64,000 nt of DNA from Bin55 sp965199895 (GCA_965199895.1 CBDATJ010000002.1:116395-180394); one strand, 5' to 3'; shown: positions 1-9,483, numbered from the stretch's first letter. The notes: generated from the letters alone by a model not told the origin. Made by a program: numbers and translations.

Positions 1-186
1 CTCTTCTTCTGAAATCAGCCATGCATTCACCCTCAACAAATTGGTGTTGCAGTGAAACTGTTATGGACCTGTTCAGTGGTAACTGGCACAAATCGCCCTT
101 CGTAAAATTAGTTGATAAAACCATTCTCAATGACCGATTGATTCCACCAATCCGAGTCTGTCTCTAAACTGTTAATAGGAAAAAAT
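1..186. other. Upstream region of nhaB, no gene seen
   Basis: I see no convincing reading frame or RNA here. It should hold the nhaB promoter, but no clear -35/-10 pair stands out. An AGGA a few bases before position 187 is the probable ribosome binding site of nhaB. Confidence 0.4.
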
Positions 187-1764
187 TTGGCTTCAACAGA
201 CCAACCTGCAATGACGTATCCTGGTGCCCGCCTACGGATGGGTGACTTTTACCAGAACTTCCTGGGCAATGCGCCCTACTGGTACAAGAAAACCATCTTA
301 TTGTTCCTGTTAATCAACCCTCTCCTATGGGGTATGCAGATTTTCGCACAAGGTTACGAAGTAGGAACATTCCTCTACGGGTTCTTCATGTCTTTCAAGG
401 TGATAGCAGGCTGGGTGCTCGTTCTACAGTTCATTTTCACCTTAGCGATGGCATTAAGGTGCTATCCACTACTCCCGGGTGGATTGTTGGCGTTAGAAGC
501 ACTCGCTCTGCGGATGACCGAAACTTCAACCGTCTATTACGAGATTCAAGGAGGTTTGAAAGTAATCCTGTTGTTGATGTTCATGGTTGCAGGAATCTAC
601 TTTATGCGAGACCTGCTCATATTCATCTTCACCAAATTGTTCTTGAAAGTGCGCTCACACACTATGCTTTCGGTGGTATTTATTGCTGTTGCAGCAATCT
701 TGTCTGCGTTCTTAGATGCATTGACAGTGATGGCAGTGATTATTACAGTGAGCGTCGGGTTTATCAAGGTTCTAAAAGACAATTTGACCCGTGATTATGA
801 ACAGTTTGCGAGTCGAGAGGAAGCAATCAACTTTGGTCTAGCAACCCTAGAGTTTCGTCGAGTAATGCGAGGGTTGATCATGCACGCTGCAGTGGGAACT
901 GCACTGGGAGGAGTGTGTACCACTGTTGGTGAGCCTCAGAACCTCTTAATTGCTGAGAAAATGGGTTGGGAGTTCATTGAGTTTGCACAACGGATGGCGA
1001 TAGTTTCTATGCCTGTATTCGGTATAGGAATCTTGACCTGCATAGTTTTAGAGAAAACTGGTTGGTTTGGGTATGGACTGAGTCATCCTGACGCAGTCAT
1101 ACAGGCATTGCAGAGATTTAACGATACTGAAAGTGGTAAAAGAGTGGGTCGCGACAAGGCCAAACTGTTCTCGCAAGCTATTGCAGCGCTCTTCTTGGTA
1201 TGCGGTCTTGTACTTCAACTCGCTGAGGTCGGATTGATTGGACTTGGAATCATTGTGATTCAAACATCACTTAATGGTGTTTCGGAAGAAAAACAAATCG
1301 GTCCAGCATTTGAGGAAGCGCTACCTTTCACGGCCTTATTGGTGGTATTCTTTGCCATAGTCGCAGTCATACATGAACTGCACCTATTTGAACCCGTGGT
1401 TTCTTATATTCTCCAACTAGACACTTCTGTACAACCCGGACTGTTCTTCGTGGCCAACGGAGTACTTTCACTCATCAGTGACAACGTATTCGTAGCCACG
1501 GTTTACATTTCATCCATCGAAGAAGCATTTGTAGAAGGGTTGGTAACACAAGCTACATTCGATAAGTTAGCAATCGCTATCAATACAGGTACAAATATCC
1601 CAAGTATTGGTACCCCTAACGGTCAAGCAGCCTTCCTTTTCCTGCTTACTTCGTCGTTAGCTCCGCAACTAGAGCTCTCTTACATGAGGATGGTGAAACT
1701 AGCACTACCCTACACGATTGTGCTTGGCATAACCGGTTGGATCATGGTGCACTTCTTCCTTTAA
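187..1764 (+). CDS. nhaB: Na+/H+ antiporter NhaB
   Basis: This inner-membrane secondary transporter exchanges external protons for internal sodium and is used in sodium and pH homeostasis. The 525-residue protein matches the usual NhaB length of about 510-530. The N-terminal stretch NFLGNAPYWYKK followed by a hydrophobic helix is the typical NhaB start, and about a dozen hydrophobic segments follow, including SAFLDALTVMAVIITVSVGF near residues 175-195. The start is TTG at 187, chosen because AGGA lies 6-7 bases upstream. An in-frame ATG at 211 is the alternative and would remove only eight residues. The gene stands alone and converges with dnaQ 23 bases downstream. Confidence 0.93.
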   Translation: MASTDQPAMTYPGARLRMGDFYQNFLGNAPYWYKKTILLFLLINPLLWGMQIFAQGYEVGTFLYGFFMSFKVIAGWVLVLQFIFTLAMALRCYPLLPGGLLALEALALRMTETSTVYYEIQGGLKVILLLMFMVAGIYFMRDLLIFIFTKLFLKVRSHTMLSVVFIAVAAILSAFLDALTVMAVIITVSVGFIKVLKDNLTRDYEQFASREEAINFGLATLEFRRVMRGLIMHAAVGTALGGVCTTVGEPQNLLIAEKMGWEFIEFAQRMAIVSMPVFGIGILTCIVLEKTGWFGYGLSHPDAVIQALQRFNDTESGKRVGRDKAKLFSQAIAALFLVCGLVLQLAEVGLIGLGIIVIQTSLNGVSEEKQIGPAFEEALPFTALLVVFFAIVAVIHELHLFEPVVSYILQLDTSVQPGLFFVANGVLSLISDNVFVATVYISSIEEAFVEGLVTQATFDKLAIAINTGTNIPSIGTPNGQAAFLFLLTSSLAPQLELSYMRMVKLALPYTIVLGITGWIMVHFFL

Positions 1765-1787
1765 TAAGCACTTAGCCCCCTAGGATC

Positions 1788-2465
1788 CTACTTCTGGTAC
1801 TGCTCCAGACTCTTCATATAAGCTGTGTGAAGTTCTACTTCCTCTTCGGTAGCGTAGATGACTAAAGGCTGGTCTCGTTGCACAGTCACAGCAGTAGGTG
1901 GTTCAACCTCTAACGAGCTATCATGGGTGTCCAGTAAATCTATCTCACCAGAAGACAATCGAACATATACTAACGCTGTCAATTCAGCGTCTAGCAGAGC
2001 ACTATGCTTAGTTCGGTTACTTGCATCGATCTTCAACTTATTACACAGCGTATCTAAATCTACTCTACCACCCAATTTCTTTCGTGCTAGTGCGACCGAA
2101 TCAATGACTTCGCAGATTTCATCGACTTTAACGTCTTTGTTTGCCAACCCGAGTTCATGGTTCAAGAAGCCAATATCAAAAGTGGCGTTGTGTGCGACTA
2201 ATTGGCAATCTTCCAATTCGGAAACGATCTGATCCGCTTTCTCTACAAACCGAGGTGCATCCATGAGATCATCCCAGGTCATACCATGAACTTGAACAGC
2301 TTCGCCAGCTATCTCGCGTTCAGGATTAAAGAATGAGTGAAACACTGTGCGCGTAGTCGCAAAATCACAAATCTCAACACATGCGACTTCAATGATGCGA
2401 TCACCTTCTTCGGGACTTAATCCAGTCGTTTCGGTGTCGAGGACAATGACGCGTGTATCACTCAT
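1788..2465 (-). CDS. dnaQ: DNA polymerase III epsilon subunit (3'-5' exonuclease)
   Basis: DnaQ is the proofreading exonuclease of the replicative polymerase. The DEDDh motifs are visible: VLDTETTGL (Exo I, near the N-terminus), VAHNATFDIGFLNHEL (Exo II) and HSALLDAELTALVYVRL (Exo III, with the catalytic His). The frame stays open to 2567, but the extra 34 residues lie inside rnhA and precede the conserved start. I place the start at the ATG at 2465, giving MSDTRVIVLDTETTG and 225 residues, close to the family length. This start overlaps the rnhA stop by 8 bases, a typical translational coupling. The C-terminal region that would bind polymerase alpha is short and poorly conserved. Confidence 0.92.
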   Translation of the reverse strand: MSDTRVIVLDTETTGLSPEEGDRIIEVACVEICDFATTRTVFHSFFNPEREIAGEAVQVHGMTWDDLMDAPRFVEKADQIVSELEDCQLVAHNATFDIGFLNHELGLANKDVKVDEICEVIDSVALARKKLGGRVDLDTLCNKLKIDASNRTKHSALLDAELTALVYVRLSSGEIDLLDTHDSSLEVEPPTAVTVQRDQPLVIYATEEEVELHTAYMKSLEQYQK

Positions 2466-2910
2466 TGCTTTTTTTATCGTCGACAGATATGGCTTGATTT
2501 CTAGAGATGGCATCCACGTGTTCGTTTTGGGGATGTCCGCTGTGTCCAGGTACCCAATGCCACTCAATTTGATGGAACGAGATCAACTGATCGAGTGATT
2601 GCCACAAGTCTTCATTCTTTACCGGTTTCTTAGCTGCGGTCTTCCATCCATTCACTCGCCATTTATTGATATATTGAGTGATACCATCAATGAGATACTT
2701 CGAATCTGTATATAAGTGTATATGATGAGGGTCTTCGACGTACTCTAATCCACGAATTGCAGCTAAAAGCTCCATTCGGTTGTTGGTCGTGTCGCGGTCT
2801 GCGCCCGAAATCGTAAACGATTCACCACCAAACTCAATGAGTGCAGCCCATCCACCAGGTCCTGGATTACCTAGACAGGCACCATCGGTATAGATGCTCA
2901 CACTCTCCAT
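2458..2910 (-). CDS. rnhA: Ribonuclease HI
   Basis: RNase HI degrades the RNA strand of RNA-DNA hybrids during replication and R-loop removal. The 150-residue protein has all four acidic active-site positions: the Asp of YTDGACLGNPGPGGW, the Glu of NNRMELLAA, the Asp of LYTDSKYLIDGI and the Asp of HVDAISRNQA. The basic handle region IDGITQYINKWRVNGW is also present. The length matches E. coli RNase HI (155). It is the upstream partner of dnaQ and overlaps it by 8 bases. In E. coli the same two genes are neighbours but divergent. Confidence 0.95.
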   Translation of the reverse strand: MESVSIYTDGACLGNPGPGGWAALIEFGGESFTISGADRDTTNNRMELLAAIRGLEYVEDPHHIHLYTDSKYLIDGITQYINKWRVNGWKTAAKKPVKNEDLWQSLDQLISFHQIEWHWVPGHSGHPQNEHVDAISRNQAISVDDKKSNE

Positions 2911-2943
2911 AAAGCTTGAACGAAACTAGTAGAGGTCGTTAGA

Positions 2944-4860
2944 TTAGGAATCTGAAGGAATATTGATCCTAATCTTTGCAGTATCTCGAAGTGCTTTGAC
3001 AAAGCTCTTTATTTCTCGACTCTCGTTTTGGATTTCGAGTGAGGTTTCCAAAGAGGTCTGTTCAGTTTCTGGAAGTTCGTTCCACATTCCAGGAATCACT
3101 GCAGAAACCACCACAATAGACCTATCTCTCGATAAGCCATCCGCCACAAGAATTTCTCTTTCCCCTTCGGGAAGCGTGCGCACGCTAAACGCAGCCTCTC
3201 GAATGGCTCTAGGAACGTCTGGATCAAATTGTTCCATCCCGTCTACAGTTTTCCACTGAAGCCCAAATTCAAGTGCTACTGCGGTGAAATTCTCTTCGGT
3301 TTCATCAATTCTCTCCCTAGCTGCATCACGATCTGCTTGCGCTCTACGAGCAGATTCTTCTCGTCTGAGTTTAGCTGCAATAAGCGTGCTCACTGCTTCT
3401 AGCGGTTTCAGTTCTGGTGCAGTGGTGGAAACTAACCGACCTACCAAAGTTTGTCGTTCATCGACGGTAATCGGGACACTGTTAAATCCGTTTTCTAATA
3501 CGTCCGGAACAAACAATTGAGCACGAACATCACTCGAACTCAATAACCCATCACCGCTAAACGGAGTGACTCCGCCTTGGGTCTGGATGTTCAAACCGAA
3601 GGTTTCAGCTACAGCGTCCAATGAAGTTGCGTAATCGCTCTCAAAGGTAAGAGTTTCAAACTCTCTGAGCTGCTCTTCATACATCGGAGTTGCTTTTTCC
3701 TCCAATATACCTTGTCGGATCTCCTCGAACTTCTCCTCTAGAGCTGTCTCATCAACTTCTGCGATTTCGTTTAACTTGATAAGATGTACACCAAACTGTG
3801 TGACAACTGGTTCGGAGACTTCTTCTATTTCAAGACCGAAAAGTGCGTCTTCAAACGTAGGGACGTAGATGCCGCGACCAGCAAATCCGAGGTCACCACC
3901 CAAGAGATTGTTACTCTCATCTTCAGAATACTCCACTGCAAGAGTGTCAAATAGTTCCCCTTCCATGTATTGTCGACGGATGTCAGCCGCCTGCTCTAAC
4001 GCTTCCTCTTCAGTTCGAGAATCATCCACCCTCAAGAGTATATGCTGAGCCTTTCTCTCAGCATCAATTCTCGCTTGTTCTCGCTCTTCTTCGAAAGCTA
4101 ATTTGACATCTTCACCCGTAATTTCAAACTGGTCAGTAAAGTCTGCTTTCGATAGTACCACATATTCAAACTCGTACTCTTCATCCGTCATAAACTCATC
4201 GGGGTTTTCATCGTAATAACTACCTATTTCCTCCTCAGTGGGCTCAATGAGTGGAACGTAAGAGGTGGCTTCAAACAGCAAGTAGGCAATATTGCGAGTC
4301 TGTCGTTCAACCGTTGCCTCATCCCTTAGTTCTCGTGTCGTCGTAAAGGAAGTATCCTTTTGTAGATTCCACAATTGCTCTACAAGATTGTCATTACGAA
4401 TCTCTCTTTCCCAAGATTCTGGTGTGTATCCCATGCTACCGATAATGGATGTAAATCGGCCTTCACTAAACACACCATCATCTTGGAAGATTTCGTTAGA
4501 AAGCAAATCTGACAGATACTTTTCTCGAGACGATGCCATCCCAAGATCTACCGCTTTCTGTCGATACAGATAGTTCTCTATCAATTGATCCAATACTTCG
4601 GATTCGCGAACGAGTGAATCAATGAGCTCTGGATCAGCGTCCTCTCCATAACGTTGTGCCACTTGCAAGCGTTCGACATTGGTTGCTAACACTAGTCTTG
4701 CTTCGGTGATATCTTCACCATTTACGACTGCAGCAGCAGGTTCATTCACTGTGAATAGATTGAAAGCTCCAAAACCAAATACCACCAATACAAAACATAT
4801 GATTGCGGCAAGAACCTTTGCTCCTGCTGTTTGAGCTTTTACGCGTATCTTTTGTAGCAC
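2944..4860 (-). CDS. ppiD: Periplasmic folding chaperone PpiD
   Basis: PpiD is an inner-membrane-anchored periplasmic chaperone with a parvulin-like domain, working on newly exported proteins near the Sec translocon. The 638-residue protein has one N-terminal membrane segment (about residues 17-37, AIICFVLVVFGFGAFNLF), a SurA-like N-domain, and a parvulin domain around residues 265-365 starting AQHILLRVDDSRTEEEAL and ending QFGVHLIKL. A long helical C-terminal region follows. Its place after hupB is the conserved enterobacterial order. Length and topology match the E. coli protein (623). Confidence 0.93.
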   Translation of the reverse strand: MLQKIRVKAQTAGAKVLAAIICFVLVVFGFGAFNLFTVNEPAAAVVNGEDITEARLVLATNVERLQVAQRYGEDADPELIDSLVRESEVLDQLIENYLYRQKAVDLGMASSREKYLSDLLSNEIFQDDGVFSEGRFTSIIGSMGYTPESWEREIRNDNLVEQLWNLQKDTSFTTTRELRDEATVERQTRNIAYLLFEATSYVPLIEPTEEEIGSYYDENPDEFMTDEEYEFEYVVLSKADFTDQFEITGEDVKLAFEEEREQARIDAERKAQHILLRVDDSRTEEEALEQAADIRRQYMEGELFDTLAVEYSEDESNNLLGGDLGFAGRGIYVPTFEDALFGLEIEEVSEPVVTQFGVHLIKLNEIAEVDETALEEKFEEIRQGILEEKATPMYEEQLREFETLTFESDYATSLDAVAETFGLNIQTQGGVTPFSGDGLLSSSDVRAQLFVPDVLENGFNSVPITVDERQTLVGRLVSTTAPELKPLEAVSTLIAAKLRREESARRAQADRDAARERIDETEENFTAVALEFGLQWKTVDGMEQFDPDVPRAIREAAFSVRTLPEGEREILVADGLSRDRSIVVVSAVIPGMWNELPETEQTSLETSLEIQNESREIKSFVKALRDTAKIRINIPSDS

Positions 4861-4920
4861 AAATTACCTCAAGTTATAGAGAACCATCCGATAAATGAGT
4901 GAACTCAGTAGATTCAGTTG

Positions 4921-5196
4921 TCAAGAGTTGACCGCTTGAGAGAGTGCCTTACTAGCTTTGAAAACTACTTGCTTTCGCGCCGGTACTTGAACAGGTTCAC
5001 CGGTTTTTGGGTGTCGTCCAGTATAAGCAGCTCGATCTCGTACTACCAGGGTGCAAAACCCCATAAGAACTACCATGTCGCCTTCCGTCAGGGCGTTGGT
5101 AATTCCGCCAATGACAGCACTCACCGCTGCTGTGGCATCCTTCTTGGACATCCCTGTTTCTTGTTGTACGTGTGCGATTAAATCTCGTCGTTGCAT
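4921..5196 (-). CDS. hupB: Nucleoid protein HU, beta type
   Basis: HU is a small dimeric DNA-bending protein that compacts the nucleoid. The 91-residue product has the family fold: N-terminal helices (MSKKDATAAVSAVI), the beta arm with RHPKTGEPVQVPARKQVVFKA, and a C-terminal helix ending LSQAVNS. Two normally near-invariant positions differ. GFGTF is GFCTL, and the arm base RNPKTG is RHPKTG. Its position directly between clpX and ppiD supports the hupB assignment; lon, which usually separates clpX and hupB, is missing. The ATG is preceded by a loosely spaced GAGG. Confidence 0.93.
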   Translation of the reverse strand: MQRRDLIAHVQQETGMSKKDATAAVSAVIGGITNALTEGDMVVLMGFCTLVVRDRAAYTGRHPKTGEPVQVPARKQVVFKASKALSQAVNS

Positions 5197-5310
5197 GTTG
5201 TGTTTATCCTCAATGCAAAAAATTGTTAAAAAGAAGATTACCTGATTGCTTACCAGGCAACGAACGGATTCATACTGAAGGCGTACTCCTTGTGTGTCAT
5301 CTAGCAGGAT

Positions 5311-6573
5311 TTATCCGTTCACCAATAAAGGTTGTTTAGTCTTTTTCTCCCTCAAAATCAGGATAGGGTTATATTCACCCGAAATTACTTTACCATCGAC
5401 CACGATCTTTTCAACATCACCCGCCGAGGGTACATCAAACATAGTGTCTAGCAAAACAGATTCCATAACCGAACGTAGTCCACGTGCTCCTGTTTTGCGT
5501 TCCATTGCTTTCTTTGCGATTGACTGAATCGCATCTTTTTTGAACTCAATAATGACATCTTCCATCTTGAATAGCTCTGTGTACTGCTTGGTCAGTGCAT
5601 TCTTGGGTTCGGTCAGAATGCGTACCAAAGCATCTTCATCAAGTGCCTCCAAAGTCGCGACCACGGGTAGCCTACCCACAAACTCGGGTATCAATCCAAA
5701 ACGAATCAAATCTTCGGGCAAAACTTGCTTGAGCATCACATCAATATCCTTTATGTCGCTTTCGCCCGTTATCATTGCTTCAAACCCAATTCCACTCTCC
5801 CGTGTACGGTCTAGGATTACTTTTTCCAAGCCGTCGAACGCACCTCCGCAAATGAATAGGATATTGGAAGTATCAACTTGCAGATACTCACCTTGAGGGT
5901 GTTTACGAGCACCGTGAGGCTGAATAGAAGCAATAGTCCCTTCGATTAACTTAAGCAGTGCTTGTTGCACACCCTCTCCCGATACATCTCGGGTGATTGA
6001 AGGATTGTCTGATTTACGAGAAATCTTGTCTATTTCGTCGATGTAAACAATGCCTTTTTGTGCCTTTTCGATGTCGTATTCGCAGTTTTGCAGGAGTTTT
6101 TGTACGATGTTTTCAACATCTTCACCCACATAACCCGCTTCAGTCAAAGTAGTTGCATCTGCGATACAAAACGGAACATCCATCAGTCGAGCTAAGGTCT
6201 CAGCAAGTAGGGTTTTTCCACAACCGGTAGGACCTACAAGGAGAATGTTTGCTTTAGCGATCTCTACACCTCCGGTGTTACCTGCTCGGATACGCTTATA
6301 GTGTGTGTAGACAGCAACCGAAAGTACACGTTTAGCGAATTCTTGACCTATGACAAAGTCGTCGAGCTGTTTCTTTATCTCAGAAGGCAGAGGTAACCGA
6401 GCGCTTTTAGTCTCTTGAGCGTCTGGTTTGAGTTCCTCATGGATCATCTCGACACAAACATCAACACACTCGTTGCAGATGTACACAGAAGGACCGCCAG
6501 AAATCAGTTTTCTGACTTCAAACTGACTTTTCTCGCAAAATGAGCAGAACGCGCGTCCTGAGTTGCTACTCAT
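5311..6573 (-). CDS. clpX: ATP-dependent Clp protease ATPase subunit ClpX
   Basis: ClpX unfolds tagged substrates and feeds them to ClpP. The 420-residue protein has the N-terminal zinc-binding domain (CSFCEKSQ and CNECVDVC supply the four cysteines), the Walker A loop GPTGCGKT near residue 120, the Walker B IVYIDEIDKI, and the pore-loop region GYVGEDVE. The C-terminal ARGLRSVMESVLLDTMFDVPS is the usual sensor-2 end. It is transcribed after clpP, with a 195-base gap that could carry its own promoter. Length matches E. coli ClpX (424). Confidence 0.97.
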   Translation of the reverse strand: MSSNSGRAFCSFCEKSQFEVRKLISGGPSVYICNECVDVCVEMIHEELKPDAQETKSARLPLPSEIKKQLDDFVIGQEFAKRVLSVAVYTHYKRIRAGNTGGVEIAKANILLVGPTGCGKTLLAETLARLMDVPFCIADATTLTEAGYVGEDVENIVQKLLQNCEYDIEKAQKGIVYIDEIDKISRKSDNPSITRDVSGEGVQQALLKLIEGTIASIQPHGARKHPQGEYLQVDTSNILFICGGAFDGLEKVILDRTRESGIGFEAMITGESDIKDIDVMLKQVLPEDLIRFGLIPEFVGRLPVVATLEALDEDALVRILTEPKNALTKQYTELFKMEDVIIEFKKDAIQSIAKKAMERKTGARGLRSVMESVLLDTMFDVPSAGDVEKIVVDGKVISGEYNPILILREKKTKQPLLVNG

Positions 6574-6768
6574 CTAAGAAATTCTCCCACTTAGGTGCTC
6601 TCGAACAGTCATGTACGACCCTACCCGACTCTATTACCCATCAAATCTCAGATCAAGATATAAGTATAAGTACTACACTGGATTCTGAGTACTCTCAATC
6701 CTCGTTTTAAGTTGAAGTCTTTCAATAACATGGTGAAATGATTCGATTGACCCGAACAAATCAAGTAA

Positions 6769-7416
6769 TTAGACTTTTTCGACCGGCCGTATTTCTCCTT
6801 TCTTCCTAGTATTGCGAACCATGTCAATTAATCCGTAAGAATGAGCTTCTTCCGCAGACATCCAGTAGTCTCTATCTGTGTCTTTGCTGATGCGATCTTT
6901 AGTTTGACCGGTGTGAGACGCAAGGATTTCATTGAGTCGATCTTTGGTTTTCAACATCTCTCTTGCTTGGATCTCGATATCGGTAGCAGTACCTTGTGAA
7001 CCCCCACTAGGTTGGTGCAACATGATGCGTGAATTGGGGAGTGCAGAACGCTTACCATGTGCACCAGCAGCCAACAAAAATGCTCCCATACTTGCAGCTT
7101 GACCCACACAGGTAGTTGCTACATCAGAACGAATGTACTGCATAGTATCATAGATGGAGAGGCCTGATGATACTGCTCCGCCTGGTGAGTTGATATAGAG
7201 ATGGATGTCCTTGTCTGGGTTTTCGGACTCACACCAAAGTAGTTGAGCCACCACCACATTAGCGACGGCATCGGTGACAACATCAGCCAAAAAGATGATT
7301 CGTTCCTTTAATAGACGTGAGTAAATGTCATAGGAACGTTCTCCTCTTGCACTTTGTTCTAAGACTACAGGGACGAAGTTCATTCCGTGGGTTGTGCTTC
7401 GATTTTTATCAGTCAT
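6769..7416 (-). CDS. clpP: ATP-dependent Clp protease proteolytic subunit ClpP
   Basis: ClpP is the barrel-shaped serine peptidase partner of ClpX. The catalytic triad is visible: Ser in GQAASMGAFLLAAG, His in IMLHQPSGG and Asp in DTDRDYWMSAEEA. I use the ATG at 7416 (MTDKNRSTTHG, 215 residues) rather than the open extension to 7452, which lies inside tig. The chosen start overlaps the tig stop as ATGACTGA, an 8-base coupling overlap. The protein then has about 20 residues before the conserved core, similar to the short propeptide of E. coli ClpP. Confidence 0.95.
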   Translation of the reverse strand: MTDKNRSTTHGMNFVPVVLEQSARGERSYDIYSRLLKERIIFLADVVTDAVANVVVAQLLWCESENPDKDIHLYINSPGGAVSSGLSIYDTMQYIRSDVATTCVGQAASMGAFLLAAGAHGKRSALPNSRIMLHQPSGGSQGTATDIEIQAREMLKTKDRLNEILASHTGQTKDRISKDTDRDYWMSAEEAHSYGLIDMVRNTRKKGEIRPVEKV

Positions 7417-9151
7417 TCTTAAGTCCAAAGTGCTTGCGCATAAACTTTCCAATCCAAGTTGATTGTTTCTCTTTCTCGTCGACTAAAACTTCGCTCTCTT
7501 GAGAACCAATTTCAGCGAAGTCACCAGCATCTACTTCTTCAGATTCACCTGTCCACTGTCGCTGTAAGCGCTCTTCTTCTGATACTGCAGCTTCAATTTC
7601 TTCGGGAGTCACCGGCGCAGTCCATTCATAGGGACCACCCCTGGGTTTGATTTCCTGCCAAAATTCTTGACTAAACAATTCTACAAAATCGAAGTAACTT
7701 AACTCCATTTCCACAAGATGCACTTTTGATTGCATATGTTCAATTGCTTGATTCGACAGAACTCTAGAACGAATGCGGTTGGTAGTTTCTGGTTTGAATA
7801 CTGTTTCCGGATCTCCACCGTGTTGCAGAATCGACTGATGCAACCCTGCTAGCTCTTTATCAAACTCTGCTCTATCTAGCTGAATTTCGTTGTCTCTCAG
7901 ATACTGCTGAATGATGAGCTGACTGAGCATGTTCATTCGAACGTTCCTAAATGCAGTGTCCGAATACAGCTTGCTCTCGAAATCTTCTTCCTGCCTCAAC
8001 CGTTCACTATCTGCGTATTGAGAGAACTCTTGGTCAATTTGGTTTCGTAGAAACTCTTCTGAAAAATCCACAGGATTCATTTCAGCAAGCTGTGCTATCA
8101 ATTGACTAGCAACTACCTTTTCGGCTTTCTCTTGGGCATCTGCTTCATAGTTCAGTCTAGCTTTGTCCTTGAAATCTTCTAGACTCTCAACTCCCGGAAC
8201 TGTGTTGTCATCAAAGTACTCCTGCGTGAGGTCTCCCAAAGTAGGTTCTAGAATCTCTTTGATCTCAACTTCAAAGTGTAGCTTTGCGAAGTTCTGTAAC
8301 GATTCCGTAGCGATACGAGGTACTTGAGCTTCTTTGAGCATATCAGCTTCGGCATCCTCCTGGGTGCTCGCGTGTTCATCTTCAGCGGTGTTGGTTCCTG
8401 GAAGCTTTCTATCCTCTACAAGTACAAGCGCTTCAAATCCAGTCTCACTGCCTGGTTCAAATTCCTTTTCAACAATAAACTTATCCCCCACTTTCTTTGC
8501 GAGAAGTCCATTCTGAATGTGTTGTGCAATGCTGAACCGACTATAACCCAGTTCATTCATGTAGATGAGTCGTTCACCTTGGTAGTCTTCGGGAAGATTG
8601 CTGTTAACGACTCCACCTGCTTGTCGCATTTGGGTACCAAGATCTTTTACTTCGACTCGGATATGGTCCTTATCGTTAATTTCTCGAACTACTTTCTCTG
8701 TGGTTCCGATATTCCGCTCCAACATTCGCACCGCAGTCTGAATATCTTCGTCTCTTACTCTGACTACCGGTTTTAGGATGTTCAGTTGTTGCAATTGATC
8801 AAGGTTTAATTTAGGTGCCTCGATCACATCCAAGACATATTCGAGGTGTCCATCATCCGAGTGAAACCGCTCATCAATCTCAAGAACACTAAAGACATTG
8901 AGGTTTTCAGTCGAGACTGCTTCGTTAAATTTGGATTGAACGGATTCTTTACGGATTTCAACCAATAATTCAGTGTGGTATCGATCTCTGATCAGTGAAA
9001 TGGGTACACGACCCGGTCGAAAACCAGGAATCCTTGCTTTGGACGCTATCTCTCGAGCCTTTGAGTTAAGCAAGTCCTCTGTTTCTTCAGAGCTCAGGTT
9101 AATCCTGAGTCTACGTTTGAGATTGTCTAATGGCGATACTGAGGTTTGCAA
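7409..9151 (-). CDS. tig: Trigger factor, enlarged form
   Basis: Trigger factor is the ribosome-bound chaperone and prolyl isomerase meeting nascent chains. The N-terminal ribosome-binding domain is clear: ISLIRDRY preceded by the signature GFRPGRVP around residue 42. A divergent FKBP-like region lies about 155-265 and contains an acidic, low-complexity insertion (TAEDEHASTQEDAEADMLKEA). The helical C-domain follows. At 580 residues it is roughly 150 longer than E. coli trigger factor (432). About 80-90 of the extra residues are a C-terminal tail rich in Glu, Asp and Ser that ends with a basic-aromatic patch (WIGKFMRKHFGLKND). It is first in the tig-clpP-clpX operon, directly downstream of three tRNA genes on the same strand. 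Confidence 0.9.
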   Translation of the reverse strand: MQTSVSPLDNLKRRLRINLSSEETEDLLNSKAREIASKARIPGFRPGRVPISLIRDRYHTELLVEIRKESVQSKFNEAVSTENLNVFSVLEIDERFHSDDGHLEYVLDVIEAPKLNLDQLQQLNILKPVVRVRDEDIQTAVRMLERNIGTTEKVVREINDKDHIRVEVKDLGTQMRQAGGVVNSNLPEDYQGERLIYMNELGYSRFSIAQHIQNGLLAKKVGDKFIVEKEFEPGSETGFEALVLVEDRKLPGTNTAEDEHASTQEDAEADMLKEAQVPRIATESLQNFAKLHFEVEIKEILEPTLGDLTQEYFDDNTVPGVESLEDFKDKARLNYEADAQEKAEKVVASQLIAQLAEMNPVDFSEEFLRNQIDQEFSQYADSERLRQEEDFESKLYSDTAFRNVRMNMLSQLIIQQYLRDNEIQLDRAEFDKELAGLHQSILQHGGDPETVFKPETTNRIRSRVLSNQAIEHMQSKVHLVEMELSYFDFVELFSQEFWQEIKPRGGPYEWTAPVTPEEIEAAVSEEERLQRQWTGESEEVDAGDFAEIGSQESEVLVDEKEKQSTWIGKFMRKHFGLKND

Positions 9152-9187
9152 TGCTCTAGTTTTTTATTCATTTTGAGTTGCGTATTT

Positions 9188-9264
9188 TGGGGTGGATGAT
9201 GGGGCTCGAACCCACGACAACCAGATCCACATTCTGGGGCTCTACCAACTGAGCTACATCCACC
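9188..9264 (-). tRNA. tRNA-His(GUG)
   Basis: Read on the minus strand this is a complete 77-nt cloverleaf including the extra G at position -1 that marks tRNA-His, and an encoded CCA. The anticodon stem CCAGA/TCTGG encloses a loop with GTG. The T-arm GTGGGTTCGAGCCCCA is standard apart from a G-C to G-A style closing pair. It lies 36 bases upstream of tig on the same strand and may be cotranscribed with it. Confidence 0.97.
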
Positions 9265-9387
9265 ATAAACTTCGAAATCGAACCATCGAAGCAATGAGCA
9301 GTTCGTCGTTCAGTAACAAACTCGGAGTGGACTTCAGATTTTACGAAACTACCGAGTCATCCCCCCTCCCTAGTGGGTCGCGCCTAG

Positions 9388-9464
9388 TGGCACGCCCGGA
9401 AGGACTCGAACCTTCACCCCTCGGCTTAGAAGGCCGATGCTCTATCCAATTGAGCTACGGGCGC
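9388..9464 (-). tRNA. tRNA-Arg(UCU)
   Basis: A 77-nt cloverleaf on the minus strand with acceptor GCGCCCG, anticodon stem TCGGC/GCCGA, loop CTTCTAA (anticodon TCT), T-loop GTTCGAGTC and encoded CCA. It is close to E. coli tRNA-Arg(UCU) in the D-arm (AGCTCAATTGGATAGAGC). It is the middle gene of the Pro-Arg-His cluster. Confidence 0.97.
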
Positions 9465-9483
9465 ATAGTTAGTGTTGAAAACA

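Noticed and set aside
2466..2567. A longer N-terminus for DnaQ
   Set aside because: The added 34 residues lie inside rnhA and precede the conserved MSDTRVIVLDTETTG start, which fits an 8-base overlap.
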